Source of the DNA: Annona cherimola | Taxonomy: Eukaryota; Streptophyta; Magnoliopsida; Magnoliales; Annonaceae | Length of the DNA: 64,000 nt | NCBI GenBank assembly: GCA_030490835.1 | Contig: CM059971.1 | Span: 25,847,817-25,911,816, forward strand | Direction: 5' to 3' | Shown here: in pieces, positions 13,301 through 25,183 of the stretch | Layout: each line of letters opens with the position of its first letter | Position numbering within the stretch: the stretch's first letter is position 1 | The notes under the pieces: model-generated | Databases searched by the model: none | What the model was told of the DNA's origin: nothing | Seen by the model: only the letters and a program-made list of their open reading frames with translations | Program-made: the position numbers and the translations under genes

Positions 13301-14055
13301 AATGCAACAGTTTCACCATTGTATGATTTGAGATTATGAAAGCTTTATTTCCTACCATATATCTTGAGCAACCACTATCCATGAACTATGTGTTATTTGC
13401 CTTTACTCTAAGACAAACTTATAAGAATAATCAAATAACGCTCATCTCTTTGGTACCCATTTTATGAGTTCATTTGGTTAGTAAGTAATTGGAGTCTACG
13501 TTGTTCTACTTCGGAATGCACAAATCCAATGCTGCTTGGTACATGCACCAATTTGGCTCCTTGATTGTATAATTTCTTGATTTTGCATTAATATATCTTA
13601 TGACCAAACTTGTTGCAGAAATTGCATGCCCTATGAATTCTTCAGGGTGAACTTCATGCATATTTTGGTTCCTAAGCTAGTCTTCTAACCCATGCAACTC
13701 TAGTTGTTTTTGTTTTGTGTTGGGATGCAACTGTCTTAGGTTGGGGTTTTATCCATTTTGAATTATTTGCGGTATTCATCTTGCTCAAATGTGGAATATT
13801 GAAGTCCTCTTTTACTAGTTTAGGTAGTCATATTCAAGAATATTTTGACACTTTTGCTTGGGTTAAAGAATTTTGTTAATGATTCATTCATTAATTCATT
13901 TTCTTTCTTAAGCCTTTCTATTTTAGTTTTGAAGGCTTTGGTCTATCTACTAGGCCTTTGACTCTTCTAGCTAGCTTTCATTTCACTGCGATGATTGAGT
14001 CACAATATTTCTTCTTTACAGTATACTTGTTGCACAATTTTTTGATCTCATCATA
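10370..14055 (-). pseudogene. Relic D: decayed SIRE-type gag-pol
   Basis: The minus strand follows the A and B polyproteins from end to start: C-terminus near 10380-10420, RNase H ([15 protein letters not shown]) at 10657-10929, RT around 11000-11700, integrase at about 12184-13082 with 'WHKRLGHINM' and 'CMTCQVSKQ', protease near 13350, and the gag C-terminus from about 13450 to 14055. Every segment is interrupted by stops and frameshifts. It is clearly older than C, A or B. Gag sequence stops at 14055 inside the TSD of an inserted LTR and resumes at 17552. Confidence 0.85.
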
Positions 14056-17000
14056 TGTAAAACTCTAGAAATTGAATTGTCAATATAGTTATTTTCAAGT
14101 ATTTTAGAAATTTAAAAATATTGTTAAATTGAAATTTCTTAGGAAATTCTTATCTCACAATGTTGAAGTCCGATGGAGATGAAAATTTTAAGGGTAACTT
14201 GATCATGAGGTACCCTACATGATCAACGGTGGAAATTTAAAAATTTAAAATTTAATTATTATTATGATTAATTGATGAATTAACTTCAAAATTCAAAAAC
14301 TTAATATATAATAATCATTTTAAGCTCAAAAAAAATTATGGGACGTTATGATAACATGTTTTATAATATATCTCATTTAAGATCATCAAATCCTAGTGCA
14401 TTATGTTTAATCACATATGGATAATTAAGGGTTAATCTTAATTATCAATAAATAATAAAAATTATAAAAGTCAAAGTGACCTTGACTTTTTCTAAGGGTC
14501 CACTAGGAGGGCCATTAGAGTGGGCTAAAGGGTCATTAACAGTTAATTTAAATAATAAAAAATTAAAAAGCAGCAGCACATTAATGGAACGTACAAGGGA
14601 CTGCTGGACACTATTTTCAATGCAGATTTTTTTTATATTTAAAAATTTGAAAATGTATATATTAATGGGAAATGGGATAAGGATGATCCTATGTGGAGTT
14701 TTAGTAGCCTAAATAATTATGAAAAATAAGAAATTAGGGCTGCATATTAGGAACAGCTAAGTGGATAGCATGTTTAATAGTTAGAGATAGCTGTGGAAAA
14801 AATTTCAAAAAAAATATTAAATTAAAATATATGTGGCTGAAAATTTTTGGGTAAACAATAGGGTAAATTTACAAAACTTTACCCTCTATTTTGGGTCAAA
14901 ATTGCAAAGGAAAAATTGAAAATTAAATGCCTATAAAGCAGGCAATGTGGACGAGCACAAGTTGCTGTTGGAGAAAAAAATAATTTTTATATAAAGCAGT
15001 GAGGAAAACGCCCAAGGGGGAGAAAATCCAGCAAGAAGAGAAGCTAATTTCAAGTGCTCAAAGGAGGATTATCAATTAATTAAGTAAATATATATTAATT
15101 TTGATTTTATACTTCAGATCTGTAAATTATTGTAAACTAAAATAAGAACAAAATAGTAAACAAAGGATTTTTAGCATAAAAATTTGTATACAAGCTCATT
15201 ATATGATGATTAAGGGATGAACAAATTTTTAGTTTTAAGTATTCAGCGTATTTCAAATTAAAAATCCGAGAACATCAACCCAAACAAGGTAGAATGGGTG
15301 ACAGGAACAACTGAAGTAAAGGTTTTTTAATAATTTTTTTAAAAGGCATTTTGATCTGAAATTTTGATATGATTTATAGGACATAATGATTAGCACTCAG
15401 AAAAAATAAAATATGATTTTTGGATGACATAAATATGGTCTATAATTCATGTGATTAGGGTTGTTCCTAATTTCACAACGCTGTCCAGCATAGTAAAAAT
15501 GCCAAAATAAATATATAATGTTAATATTTATGCTAAAATATTTATAAGGGTTAATTCATGTAGTTATTGATATATGAGAGAAATTTTAGAGTTAAATACC
15601 TTGATTTGATTGTAAATCAAGAATTAGAGAAATCAGTGCCCTTGATTTCAGCAAATATGTATGGTTTGAGAAAAAATCAAAAAGGAATATGAAACCTAAG
15701 TAGAAATGATCCAAATTGATATAGATATGTATAAGAATGAAAATATTCCATTTAATGATAATTAGACAGAATTCTTTGAAGCATATGAATTAATGACATG
15801 CAAATATGGAAATTTCAAGTTGGAATGTCCAACTATTAGGGTGAATTGTAATTTCTGTTTTAATTTAATTCTGCCTATGATTAAATAAATGAAGTATGAT
15901 TATACGCTTTCATTTAATGATGATTAAGTAGGATTAAATAAAGTGTTAGAATTAATGAAAAATAATTAAAGAAGAAAAAACAGTGGGACGTCCAAACTGT
16001 TGGATTAAATTCCAAATTCTGTTTAATTAAAATAAGGTGCTGATTTGTGTATTTAAATATATATATCAAATATGATGAAATTAGAAAAGTGAGGTTTGTT
16101 TTGCAAAACTATGAAAAAAATGAAGAGGTTTAATGATATATTAGTATAAATGGTTGAATATGCTTAAAGTGAAGGGTGGAAATGAAATTTGAAGAAAATT
16201 AGGGCCGTTTGGAGGAAATTATAATTTCCAAAAAATTTGAGTTTATTTGGAAATGATTTGTGAAGATTTTAAGAAATTGAGGTACCAAATTGTAAATTTG
16301 AAAAACCTATCTAGGGGTGAAAATAAAATTTATGAAACGATTTGGGTGGAGCTGTAAAATTTCAAAAATTTTAAGTTGACTATATGACCCTTATAAATAG
16401 TTTGAGAATATTTTTCAATAAAATGTCGCGTAGGACTATATGTGAATGAAAATAAAAATACTCAAAATTCAAGTATATTGGATTTAACTAAGTATTACCA
16501 TTCTCAAAGTGAGGTTTGAAAATAATATGGATATTTAAATGAATGAAATGAACCAATGATGGACTATATGTGAATGAGTGCGTATCATCTTTAATGTACA
16601 GGCAAAGGCAAGGAAAAAGTTACTGATGAGGAGTAATCTTAAAACAAGGTAAGCAAGCAAATTTCTAAAATTTATTTTTCTTCAAAAATATGAAAATATA
16701 ATTTCAAATGTCTATTTAAATGTTTCGAATTACTTTGCAAATGAATGTTTAAATTGCTTTTGTGATGGATTTAAGGGTGGCCATCCCAACTTGTCATTTG
16801 AAATATTATGTTTTAACAAATGGATTGTATAATGTTTATCAAATAATGTTGAAAAATGATGACTCAAATGCTTACTCATGGAAAATCATGTTAGTATGTT
16901 TATGTTCATGTTTATACGAATGTTCACGGCGCACAAGGTTACTAGGTCCACTTAGAGGTGTAAACGGACCGGTTGCCCTCCTCAAGTGTGACCAAGTCGC

Positions 17001-17546
17001 TAAAGTAGGCCAATAGCCGGCGGTGCCCTCCTTGAGATGGGAGAAGGATGGAGTTATGATTGCTTGGCTAGCGCATCATTTCTTTAATGAATTCATGTGA
17101 TTTAAATTAATGCATTGACATTATTCATATTTTACCCATGTTGGGGATGTTTTAAATACCTTGAAATGATTATTGAAAAATTGCCTAAAAATGATAAATG
17201 CTTGTTTATTGAGTTAGCACTCACGTTTTATTTTCCAAACAAGCAGATAGGTACCCAGAAGTGGTGAAATGAAGACATGAACCATAGAGAACCAAGTGAT
17301 TGGAAATTTTGGATTATCATTATGTGATGGAAATGTTCTATGACAATTTATGTGTGTGACATGGATTTTAGAATTATGTGGTGCAAGATGTTATGAAATT
17401 GTTGTGGATTGGTAATTTTATGTAAATTATGAATATGTTTACGTGATCAAATCCCGCCGCATAGTCAGGGCAACAATCTTTCCCACATTTACCAATTGAA
17501 CCGATCCCAAATAAGGCTTGTGACCGCCTCAAGCCAAGGCGCTACA
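14056..17546 (+). mobile_element. Solo LTR, 3491 bp, inserted in relic D
   Basis: It starts TGTAA at 14056 and ends GCTACA at 17546. It is flanked by the perfect 5-bp duplication TCATA (14051-14055 and 17547-17551), and the copia gag sequence of relic D continues directly across it. It contains no protein-coding domain, primer site or second LTR. The 'ttgagttagcactcacgtttta' region near 17205 and the ending 'gccaaggcgctaca' are typical of large plant Ty3/gypsy LTRs; that class is inference. The short open frames inside (for example 14476-14712 and 16762-17016) look incidental. Confidence 0.8.
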
Positions 17547-17551
17547 TCATA

Positions 17552-17711
17552 CAATGAATTATAGGCTTGTTGTAATTCTTCCAGCTTGGTATGTTTGAGA
17601 CAATGATGAGTAGAGGAATAAATAGACTTGAAATTCAAATAATCAAGTTTAGAAGTTACCTCGTCACTACTTGTGTAATTAGTTGAAGCGGTTAACTCTT
17701 CTATGGTACAA
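17552..17711 (-). pseudogene. Relic D: gag fragment beyond the solo LTR
   Basis: The sequence matches gag of element C at about 25780-25930 ('gttacctc-tcactacttgt', 'ttgaagc-gtt'), continuing the gag reading broken off at 14055. Near 17711 it passes directly into LTR sequence. The 5' half of gag, the primer site and the LTR end are therefore missing: an internal deletion. Confidence 0.75.
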
Positions 17712-18394
17712 TCCTTCCTACTTCACTCTTTCAAGAACACACCCTCGTGCATTGAGTTCTACTATATCAATGAGTATACAATTAGAGCCTTTGTTCTCTT
17801 CTAGATTTCAATTCTAAGGGGTCTTTACAGTTTTCACACTAGTAAGTGGTGACTCATGCTCCAACTATACACTACTTGCCTTTCGCTTGGTCTTTGTCTC
17901 CAACACCAAGTCAAGTGAAATCACAAAAATAATGAATAGAAATGAGGCTCCACACTTTACAGATATGTAGTAACATATTTAGCTTGAAGAAGAACATGAG
18001 GCATGATTGGATAAAAGAACACTTTAGCACTTTTAATAAGAGGCACAGTTCTTCTTCAAGATCTCTTTAATGAGCACTTGAATGCTTGAAGAATGGAAGA
18101 TGGAAGCTCAATCAATGCTCTAGTTAAATCTCTCCACTTCATTCATGTGTATTAAATAGAGGACAAAGAAATTTAAATGTTTGATGGTAGGTCGCACGCA
18201 TTCAATGCATCAATGTTTGAATTTGTTTGACCATTGCGACTGAAGTCACACTTGGAGTCAACTTCGGATGTAATTTCACCCAAGTCGCAAACCAAAGTCT
18301 ACTTGGGTTGTGACTTAGGTCTTTAGTTCTTCAGACTCAAGTTCCGTTTGGGGTCAACTTGGCTTCAGACTTGACCCAAGTCGCAGGTAAAGCT
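17712..18394 (-). mobile_element. LTR of relic D, part 1 of 3
   Basis: Shows the copia LTR landmarks in order: 'ctacttcactctttcaag', 'agagcctttgttctcttctag', the tract near 'cactttacagatat', and then decayed GTCGAC repeats at 18238-18390. It continues at 19950-19993 and 29007-29646. The interruptions are the solo LTR E and element C, each with its own target duplication. Confidence 0.7.
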
Positions 18395-19949
18395 TGTTAT
18401 TTTCGAGTTTATGGTAGTTATCCAAAATGGGAGGGGTGAATTGACTATTTTAAAATTCTTTGCTTAAACAGAAATTTTCCTTTTATGGAATTAATCCTCT
18501 TAATAAAACAATCAGTAAGATGGAGAGAAATAAAGCAATAAAATACAAATAATCAAACCACTCCAAGAGACAAAGATTTATACTGGTTTGGGCATCCTCC
18601 TCTACTCTACTCTTCCAAGCACACACCCACTTGGGTTCTACTATTATATTTCAATACAACTTAGAGCAGCAGCTCTCTTCTAGAATAAATGAAAAGAGTT
18701 TACACATTAAAAGAACTTAAAAAAACTTAAATGCGCTTAGAAGAACTTGTAGAAGCAGTAAATGATTTAGGAAGGCAGCTTTCAGCAGATTTAAAGCACA
18801 ATTCTTCTTCAGTATTCTTATAGACCAACTTAAATGCAAGAGAAAATAGAAGGTGAGCTCATTCAATATTTTTCCAACCACATTTACGTTCCCTTGATGC
18901 TCTTTATATAATGGAAAATAAATTCAAACATTTGGTGATAGGTGGGGTGCATTTAATATGCTAATATTTGAATTTTTCTGACCATTGAGAACTAAGCTGC
19001 ATTTGGAGTTAAGTTGACATATGACTTTGTTCAAGTCGCGTAATGGAGTTGACTTCGGGTGCGACTTCACCTAAGTCACAGACTGGAGTCAACTTCGGAT
19101 GCAACTTCGATCTTCAGCTTTCACTTCCAAGTTCCAGCTTCAGGTCGACTTGGTCTCAGACTTGACCTAAGTCGCAGGTGGAGTCGACTTCGGATGCGAC
19201 TTCACCAGCCATTTGAATATCTTGGAACTTTGAGGTCTTGCAAGTGATCTTAATATTGTGTATTTCCTTTTTTTCTCTTTTTCTTCATTAAATGTTCTTA
19301 ATATGCATTATTATGCTTAGAAACTAAGCAATATACTCCTCTTGAGAAGTTCTTTCATGTAAATTTGATTCATGATGATTGTTCTTCTTGATCTTGTTGT
19401 CCAATCTTCAATATAATGTTTCTAAATCATTACGAGGTAGCCACATCCTTGAGTCATACGCTTAGGTCGACTTAGATTTTGACTTTACCCAAGTCGCATA
19501 CTGGGATCAACTTGAGATGCAACTTCACTTAAGCCGCATGCTAGAGTCAACTTGAAAAGCGAATTGACTATGAGATCTCGAAGTCTTCAGCAAGTCCATA
19601 CCCAAGTGGCATCTAGAGTCGACTTGGGTTTGCAACTTCACCTAAGTCGCAAGTGGAGTCGACTTCGATTGCGACTTCACCTGTCTCCGAGTCTTAGCTT
19701 CAGCTATGATGAATTTAATACACTTGAAGTAAATTCTGGAGCCGACTTGGGAATTGACTTGACCTAAGTAGATGGCTAAAGTCGATGGCTGAGTCGACTT
19801 GGGTTTAGGACTTGACCTACTATGTTTTGAATTTTGAATTTTTAAACCTTGGCAACACTTAGCAACCTTATTAGTACTTAATTATTTCTCAAATTGAGTT
19901 GTTAATTATCAAAACATGGATTATGCTTAATTTTCCTTGGATTCCAATA
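18395..19949 (-). mobile_element. Element E: solo copia LTR (about 1555 bp)
   Basis: It begins TGTTAT followed by 'gggaggggtgaattga' and ends 'ttggattccaata', matching the ends of the LTRs of A, B and C with decay. Flanking 5-mers are AAGCT (18390-18394) and AAGTT (19950-19954), a target duplication with one change. If E is removed, the surrounding sequence joins into a continuous LTR ('gtcgcaggtaaagttaacttggg'). The GTCGAC repeats are partly mutated. No internal region remains. Confidence 0.65.
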
Positions 19950-19993
19950 AAGTTAACTTGGGTTGCAACTTCACTCTCTGCTTAGGTTATTGG
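19950..19993 (-). mobile_element. LTR of relic D, part 2 of 3
   Basis: A short bridge between E and C. Its first 5 bases are the right target duplication of E and its last 5 (ATTGG, 19989-19993) are the left target duplication of C. It carries one decayed unit, 'gttaacttgggttgcaacttcac', of the U3 repeat. Confidence 0.6.
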
Positions 19994-21824
19994 TGTTGGT
20001 CCCGAGTTAATAGCAACTACCCAAGAGGGGAGGGGTGAATTGGGTATTTAAAAATTTACAACTTAAACAGAAACTTTACCCCGGATTAATCTAGTCCCCT
20101 TTAAGAAGAAACAAAATGAGAGCAATAATGTAAAGAGCAGAAACAGAAATGACCACACTAGATTTTATAGTGGTTCGGGCAACCTCTCTACTCCACTCTT
20201 CCAAGCTCACACCCCTTGTGACTTGGGTTCCACTATGTATTCCGCGAATACAACTAGAGTCTTCACTCTCTTCTAGATTCTAGCTCTAGGGGGCATATAC
20301 AACCAGAGCCTCTGCTCTCTTCTAGATTCTAGCTCTAAGGGGCATCAACAATACACAACACAAGTAGGTGACGAGTTCCACTTCAATCACACCCTACTTT
20401 GCTTACACTTGATCTTAGTTACCCAAACTAAATCAAGTTCAATACAACAATAAGAATAAAAGAAATTTTCTACACGTTACTGTTGTGTAGAGGCAGTTTT
20501 GACGCAGATAAGAACTTTTAGTGTAAGCGTAGAGATTCAGCAAGCAGCTCTTGGCAGTTTGAAGCAAGGTTCTTCTTCTTAAAATTGGCTTGATCACTTG
20601 AAGCTCTTAAAGATTGGAGTTATGCTCACTTAATGAATTCTCAGCTACCCTCCTCGTTCATATTGAATGCCTTTTATAATTGTGGAGGGAATCCGAACGT
20701 TTGGAAGTAGGTGGCGCGCATTTAATGCGCCAACGTTCAAAAATTTTCCGACCGTTGCGACCCAAGTCGCAAGTGGAGTCGACTTCGGGTGCGACTTCGC
20801 CCAAGTCGCAGATGGAGTCGACTTCGGGTGCGACTTCGCCTGTTCGCAACAACTTCAAGTTCCAGTTTGGGTCGACTTGGTCCTCGAATTGACCCAAGTC
20901 GCAGGTGGAGTCGACTTCGGGTGCGACTTCACCTCGGCATCTTGCTTGATGAACTTGAAATCCTTGGAATGCCTTGCTTGCTTGAATCTCTTCATGTTTG
21001 GTTATTCTTCCTTTGATTATACTTAAGATTCTTTATTTCTTCTATCTTAAAGCACATTTTACTCCATGTCTTGAGTCTTGTGTCTTTGAGTATTGGAATG
21101 CATAAGAGAGGTCCAAATGCATGATCTCGATTCTCCATGAGAAATATGCAGCTTTGCTTTGGTCTTCACTTGATCCTCATTTGATCTTTATTTTCTTTTG
21201 AATCTCTTGAATCTATCATTGAGTTATCTTGATCTGTATGTTTCCGTATTGAAGTCGAAGTCGGAGTCGACTTGATTTGCGACTTCACCCAAGTCGCATG
21301 CGGAGTGGACTTGGGATGCGACTTCGGCAGCCCTTGTTCTCGATTTCAACTCTGGACAGAAATGACGCCTCCAAGTCGCGACTGGAGTCGACTTGGTCTG
21401 CGACTTCACCTCAAGTCGCAAGCGGAGTCGACTTGGGATGCGACTTCGGCAGTTCTCGTTCTCGATTTCAACTCTGGAAGGAAATGACGTTTCGAAGTCG
21501 ATGCTGGATCGACTTGGTCTGCGACTTCACCCAAGTCGCAAGCGGAGTCGACTTGGGATGCGACTTCGGCACCTTTCATTCTCGATTTCAACTCTGGAAG
21601 GGAATGACATCTTGAAGTCGCTTCTTGAGTCGACTTGGGGATCGACTTGGCCTAAGTCGAAGCCTGAGTCGACTTGGAAATCCACTTGACTTGTCATGCT
21701 TTATAATCTTCAAATTTATAACCTTAAGTCATTTCCACAAACATGTTAGTAACCAAAACTTACTCAAATTGATTTGTTAATCATCAAAACATAGACTTGG
21801 CTTATTTTTCACATGTTTCCAACA
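19994..21824 (-). repeat. Element C 3' LTR (1831 bp)
   Basis: Runs from TGTTGG to CCAACA and has the family landmarks: two copies of the roughly 50-bp 'ctctcttctagattctagctct' unit near 20240-20345, a TATAAAAGG box on the minus strand (20670-20678), and a U3 region of GTCGAC repeats at 20760-21690. It is 88 bp shorter than the 5' LTR because it has one fewer 49-bp unit and one fewer unit of about 38 bp in U3. Confidence 0.9.
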
Positions 21825-21838
21825 ATCTCTCCCTTTTT
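21825..21838 (-). other. Element C polypurine tract
   Basis: On the minus strand the bases next to the 3' LTR read AAAAAGGGAGAGAT, the plus-strand DNA primer for reverse transcription. One base differs from the AAAAAGGGGGAGAT of A and B. Confidence 0.8.
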
Positions 21839-22035
21839 GATGATTGACAAAACTGATTTGAGTGTATACCTTTCAATGTCTTAAAAACATGCCAATTTTG
21901 CATTTTAAAGTTTTTTATCATACTCATGCAAACAATAAAAAACATTCAAACAAAAAAACTTAAAACCAGTCATAAAAACTTAGACTCAAATCCCGATCTC
22001 TTTTCAAAACCACTTAGACTCAAATCTCGATCTTT

Positions 22036-22049
22036 TCTCCCCCTTTTTG
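22036..22049 (-). other. Element C second polypurine tract
   Basis: Minus strand AAAAAGGGGGAGAA, about 200 bp inside the main tract and followed by the same 'ttttgtcaat' context (plus strand) as in A (37431-37445) and B (51815-51829). Confidence 0.6.
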
Positions 22050-22119
22050 TCAATGTATCAAAAAAATTGAGAATGGTGGGGTTGCTCCCCTCGAACCTGT
22101 GCTCCCCCTTTGTGCTTTG

Positions 22120-25100
22120 CTAAGTCAATTCAAGCATTCTCATATCATTTCTAATTTTATAAAATGGTTCTTTTGCTAGAGGTTTAGTGAATATATCTGC
22201 AATTTGATCTTCTGTTCTTACATATTCGAAACATATGTCATGATTTTCTATATGTTCTCTAATACAATGATGTTTAAGGTCTATATGTTTGGTTCTAGAA
22301 TGCAATACTGGATTTTTAGTTAAACATATGGCACTTGTATTATCACATTTAATAGGTATATCTTTAAAATCCATGTCATAGTCCCTAAGTTGTTGTTTTA
22401 TCTAAAGTAATTGGGCACAACAGCTCCCGGCGGCAATGTATTCGGCTTCTGCCGTAGATAAAGCAACACTAGTTTGTTTTCTTGAAAACCATGAAACCAA
22501 TATGTTCCTAAGAAATTGACATGTTCCACTAGTGCTTTTTCTATCTACTTTGTAACCGGCAAAATCCGCATCCGAGTAGCCGATTAGATCAAAATTAGAG
22601 CCCTTTGGATACCAAAGTCCTATGTTGGTAGTGTCTACTAAATATCTGAAAATTCTTTTTACAGCTACCAAGTGTGATTCTTTTGGACATGATTGAAATC
22701 TAGAGCACATACACACACTAAACAATATATCAGGCCTAGAAGCAGTTAAATATAATAAAGAACCTATCATGCTTCTATATAATTTTAAATCAATTATTTT
22801 TCCTTTCTCATCTTTGTCAATTTTAATTGTTAAGCTCATAGGTGTGTTTGCCCCTTTGCTATTTTCCATGCCAAACTTCTTCAACATCTCTTTGATATAC
22901 TTGGACTGGTTGATAAAAATCTCTTCATTTAGTTGCTTGATTTGTAGTCCAAGGAAGAAATTCAGCTCCCCCATCATACTCATCTCAAATTCTTTCTGCA
23001 TAAGCTCAGAAAATTCTTGACAAAGAATCTCATTAGTAGCACCAAAAATAATGTCATCAACATAAATTTGAATAATCAATATATCTTTTTCTTTATACTT
23101 GATAAACAAAGTGGTGTCTACCTTTCCCTTTTGGAAGTCCAATCAAAAATTTACTTAATCTTTCATACTAAGCTCTTGGAGCTTGTTTTAATCCATATAA
23201 TGCTTTGGTTAATTTGTATACAAATTTAGATTGATTTTTCTCCTCAAATCCAGGTGGTTGTTCAACATACACCTCTTCATTTATATACCCATTCAAAAAT
23301 GCACTTTTAACGTCCATTTAAAACAATTTAAAGTTCATGTGAGATGCAAAAGCTAGTAAGATGCGAATAGCTTCTAATCTGGCAACCGGGGCATAGGATT
23401 CCTCAAAATCTATTCCTTCTTCTTGTGAGTATCCCTTTGCCACAAGTCTAGCTTTGTTTCTCACTACAAGTCCACTTTCATCTGATTTTTTCCTAAAGAC
23501 CCACTTTGTGCCAATGACAGTACAATCTTTTGGTCTTGGAACAAGATGCCAAACTTGGTTTCTTTCAAATTGATTTAGCTCTTCTTGCATAGCAATAACC
23601 TAGTTTTTATCATTAAGAGCTTGTTCAATGGTCGTTGGTTCAATTTTTGACACAAATGCATATTGTCCACAAATATTTTATTTTGACCTTCTAGTCTTTA
23701 CACCTTCATAGACATTCCCTGTAACTTTCTCAATTGGATGGACATTTTTGGATTTTAAATTAGTTGGAGGTTTATAGGAATTATTACCTTCACTTACCCT
23801 TTCCTCCATGGATTCTTCTTGCTTTTCCACATGCAGTTTTTCAAGGGTACTTGTTATATCATCTGCATCACTTAAATCATCTTTTCTTTTGAAGCAAGGA
23901 TTAGTTTCATCAAAGACAACATGTATTGATTCTTTTATAACTTGGTTTCTTTTATTGAAGACTATATATGCTTTGTTATTTGACGAGTAACCAAGGAATA
24001 TTGTCTCATCACTTTTAGCATCCAATTTTCCCAAGTTGGTTTTTCCATTGTTCAAAACATAATATGTGCAACCAAAGGCATGAAAATATGAAATATTTAG
24101 TTTTCTACCTTTCCATAGCTCATATGGGGTCTTTTTCAAGATTGCTCTAATGGTAACTCGGTTCAACACATGACAAGCTGTACTTACAGTTTCACCCCAA
24201 AATTTCTTGGATAATTTACTCTCATTTAACATTGTTCTAGCCATCTCTTGTATAGTTCTATTTTTTCTTTCAACCACTCCATTTTGTTGTGGTGTTCTTA
24301 GTGCAGTAAATGTGTGATGAATTCCTTTTTCATTACACAATTCTATGAATCGTTTATTTTCAAACTCACCACCATGATCACTTCTAATGGTCATAATAGT
24401 ACATTGTTTTTCATTTTGCACTAAGTTTACAAAAGTTGTAAACATAGAGAAGACTTCATCTTTGCTAGCTAAAAGAATTACCCATGTGAATCTTGAAAAA
24501 TCATCAACTATTACAAACACATATTTCTTTCCACCAATGGTTAAAATGTCGGATGGCTCATATAAATCCATGTGTAGCAATTCAAGTGGCCTGGTGGTGG
24601 AAATCTCCTTTTTGGTAAAGAAAGGCATTTTAGGTTGTTTTGACAATTGACATGCCTTGCAAATTTTATCTTTGTCATATTTCAATTTAGGCAATCTTTC
24701 TACCAAACTCTTCTTCCATGAGGTCTTTATATTTGTCATGTTTATATGCCCAAGCCTCTTATGCTAAACCCATGGATCATTGTCAATGGCCATTAGACAT
24801 TGACCATCTAGTTCATCCAGTGAAACCAAATATACATTTCCATATTTTTTCAGCTAAACATGATATGTTCTCCATCAAATACACTACATATAGATGATTC
24901 AAACATAACCTTGTATCCTTTGTCACATAATTGGCTAATACTCATTAAATTATCCTTGAGTCCTTCAACAAATAATACATCTTCCATACATGCATTTGAA
25001 ATACTATAAATGTTTCCTTTACCTTTCTCATTATTTCCAAAAGCAACAGTTCCATCGTTGCAAGGCTTGAGTTTATGAAATAAACTTCTTTCACCGGTCA

Positions 25101-25176
25101 TATGCCTTGAGCAACCACTATCCATGAACCAAACGTTGCTTGCCTTTGCCTTGAAACATGTCTGAAAAATGAACAA
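22120..25176 (-). pseudogene. Element C pol (protease-integrase-RT-RNase H), broken
   Basis: Starts with '[18 protein letters not shown]', the copia protease with its DSG active site. The integrase segment (23678-24739) shows 'HMDLYEPSD', 'SDHGGEF' and 'VVERKNR'; in the DLYEP motif Glu replaces Gly of DLYGP. RT has '[11 protein letters not shown]' and RNase H '[15 protein letters not shown]' and '[10 protein letters not shown]' (22402-23142). The C-terminus is 22120-22374. Breaks lie near 24740-24850, 23590-23678, 23142-23318 and 22374-22402. It would have made the replication enzymes; no complete product is possible now. It is in the +1 frame relative to gag, as in A and B. Confidence 0.9.
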
Positions 25177-25183
25177 ATAAATC

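Noticed and set aside
14476..14712. 78-codon frame in the large solo LTR
   Set aside because: No homology pattern and no conservation in the related LTR copies.
21277..21689. Overlapping open frames on both strands in LTR U3 regions (also at 28366-28871, 36633-36917, 50886-51257, 60124-60578)
   Set aside because: They arise because the GTCGAC repeats lack stop codons in several frames. The translations are repetitive (SRLGLRL, AESTW, EVDSACDLGE) and not conserved as proteins between LTRs.
24387..24650. Plus-strand frames opposite gag and pol (also in A and B)
   Set aside because: Antisense shadows; their codons follow conservation of the minus-strand proteins.
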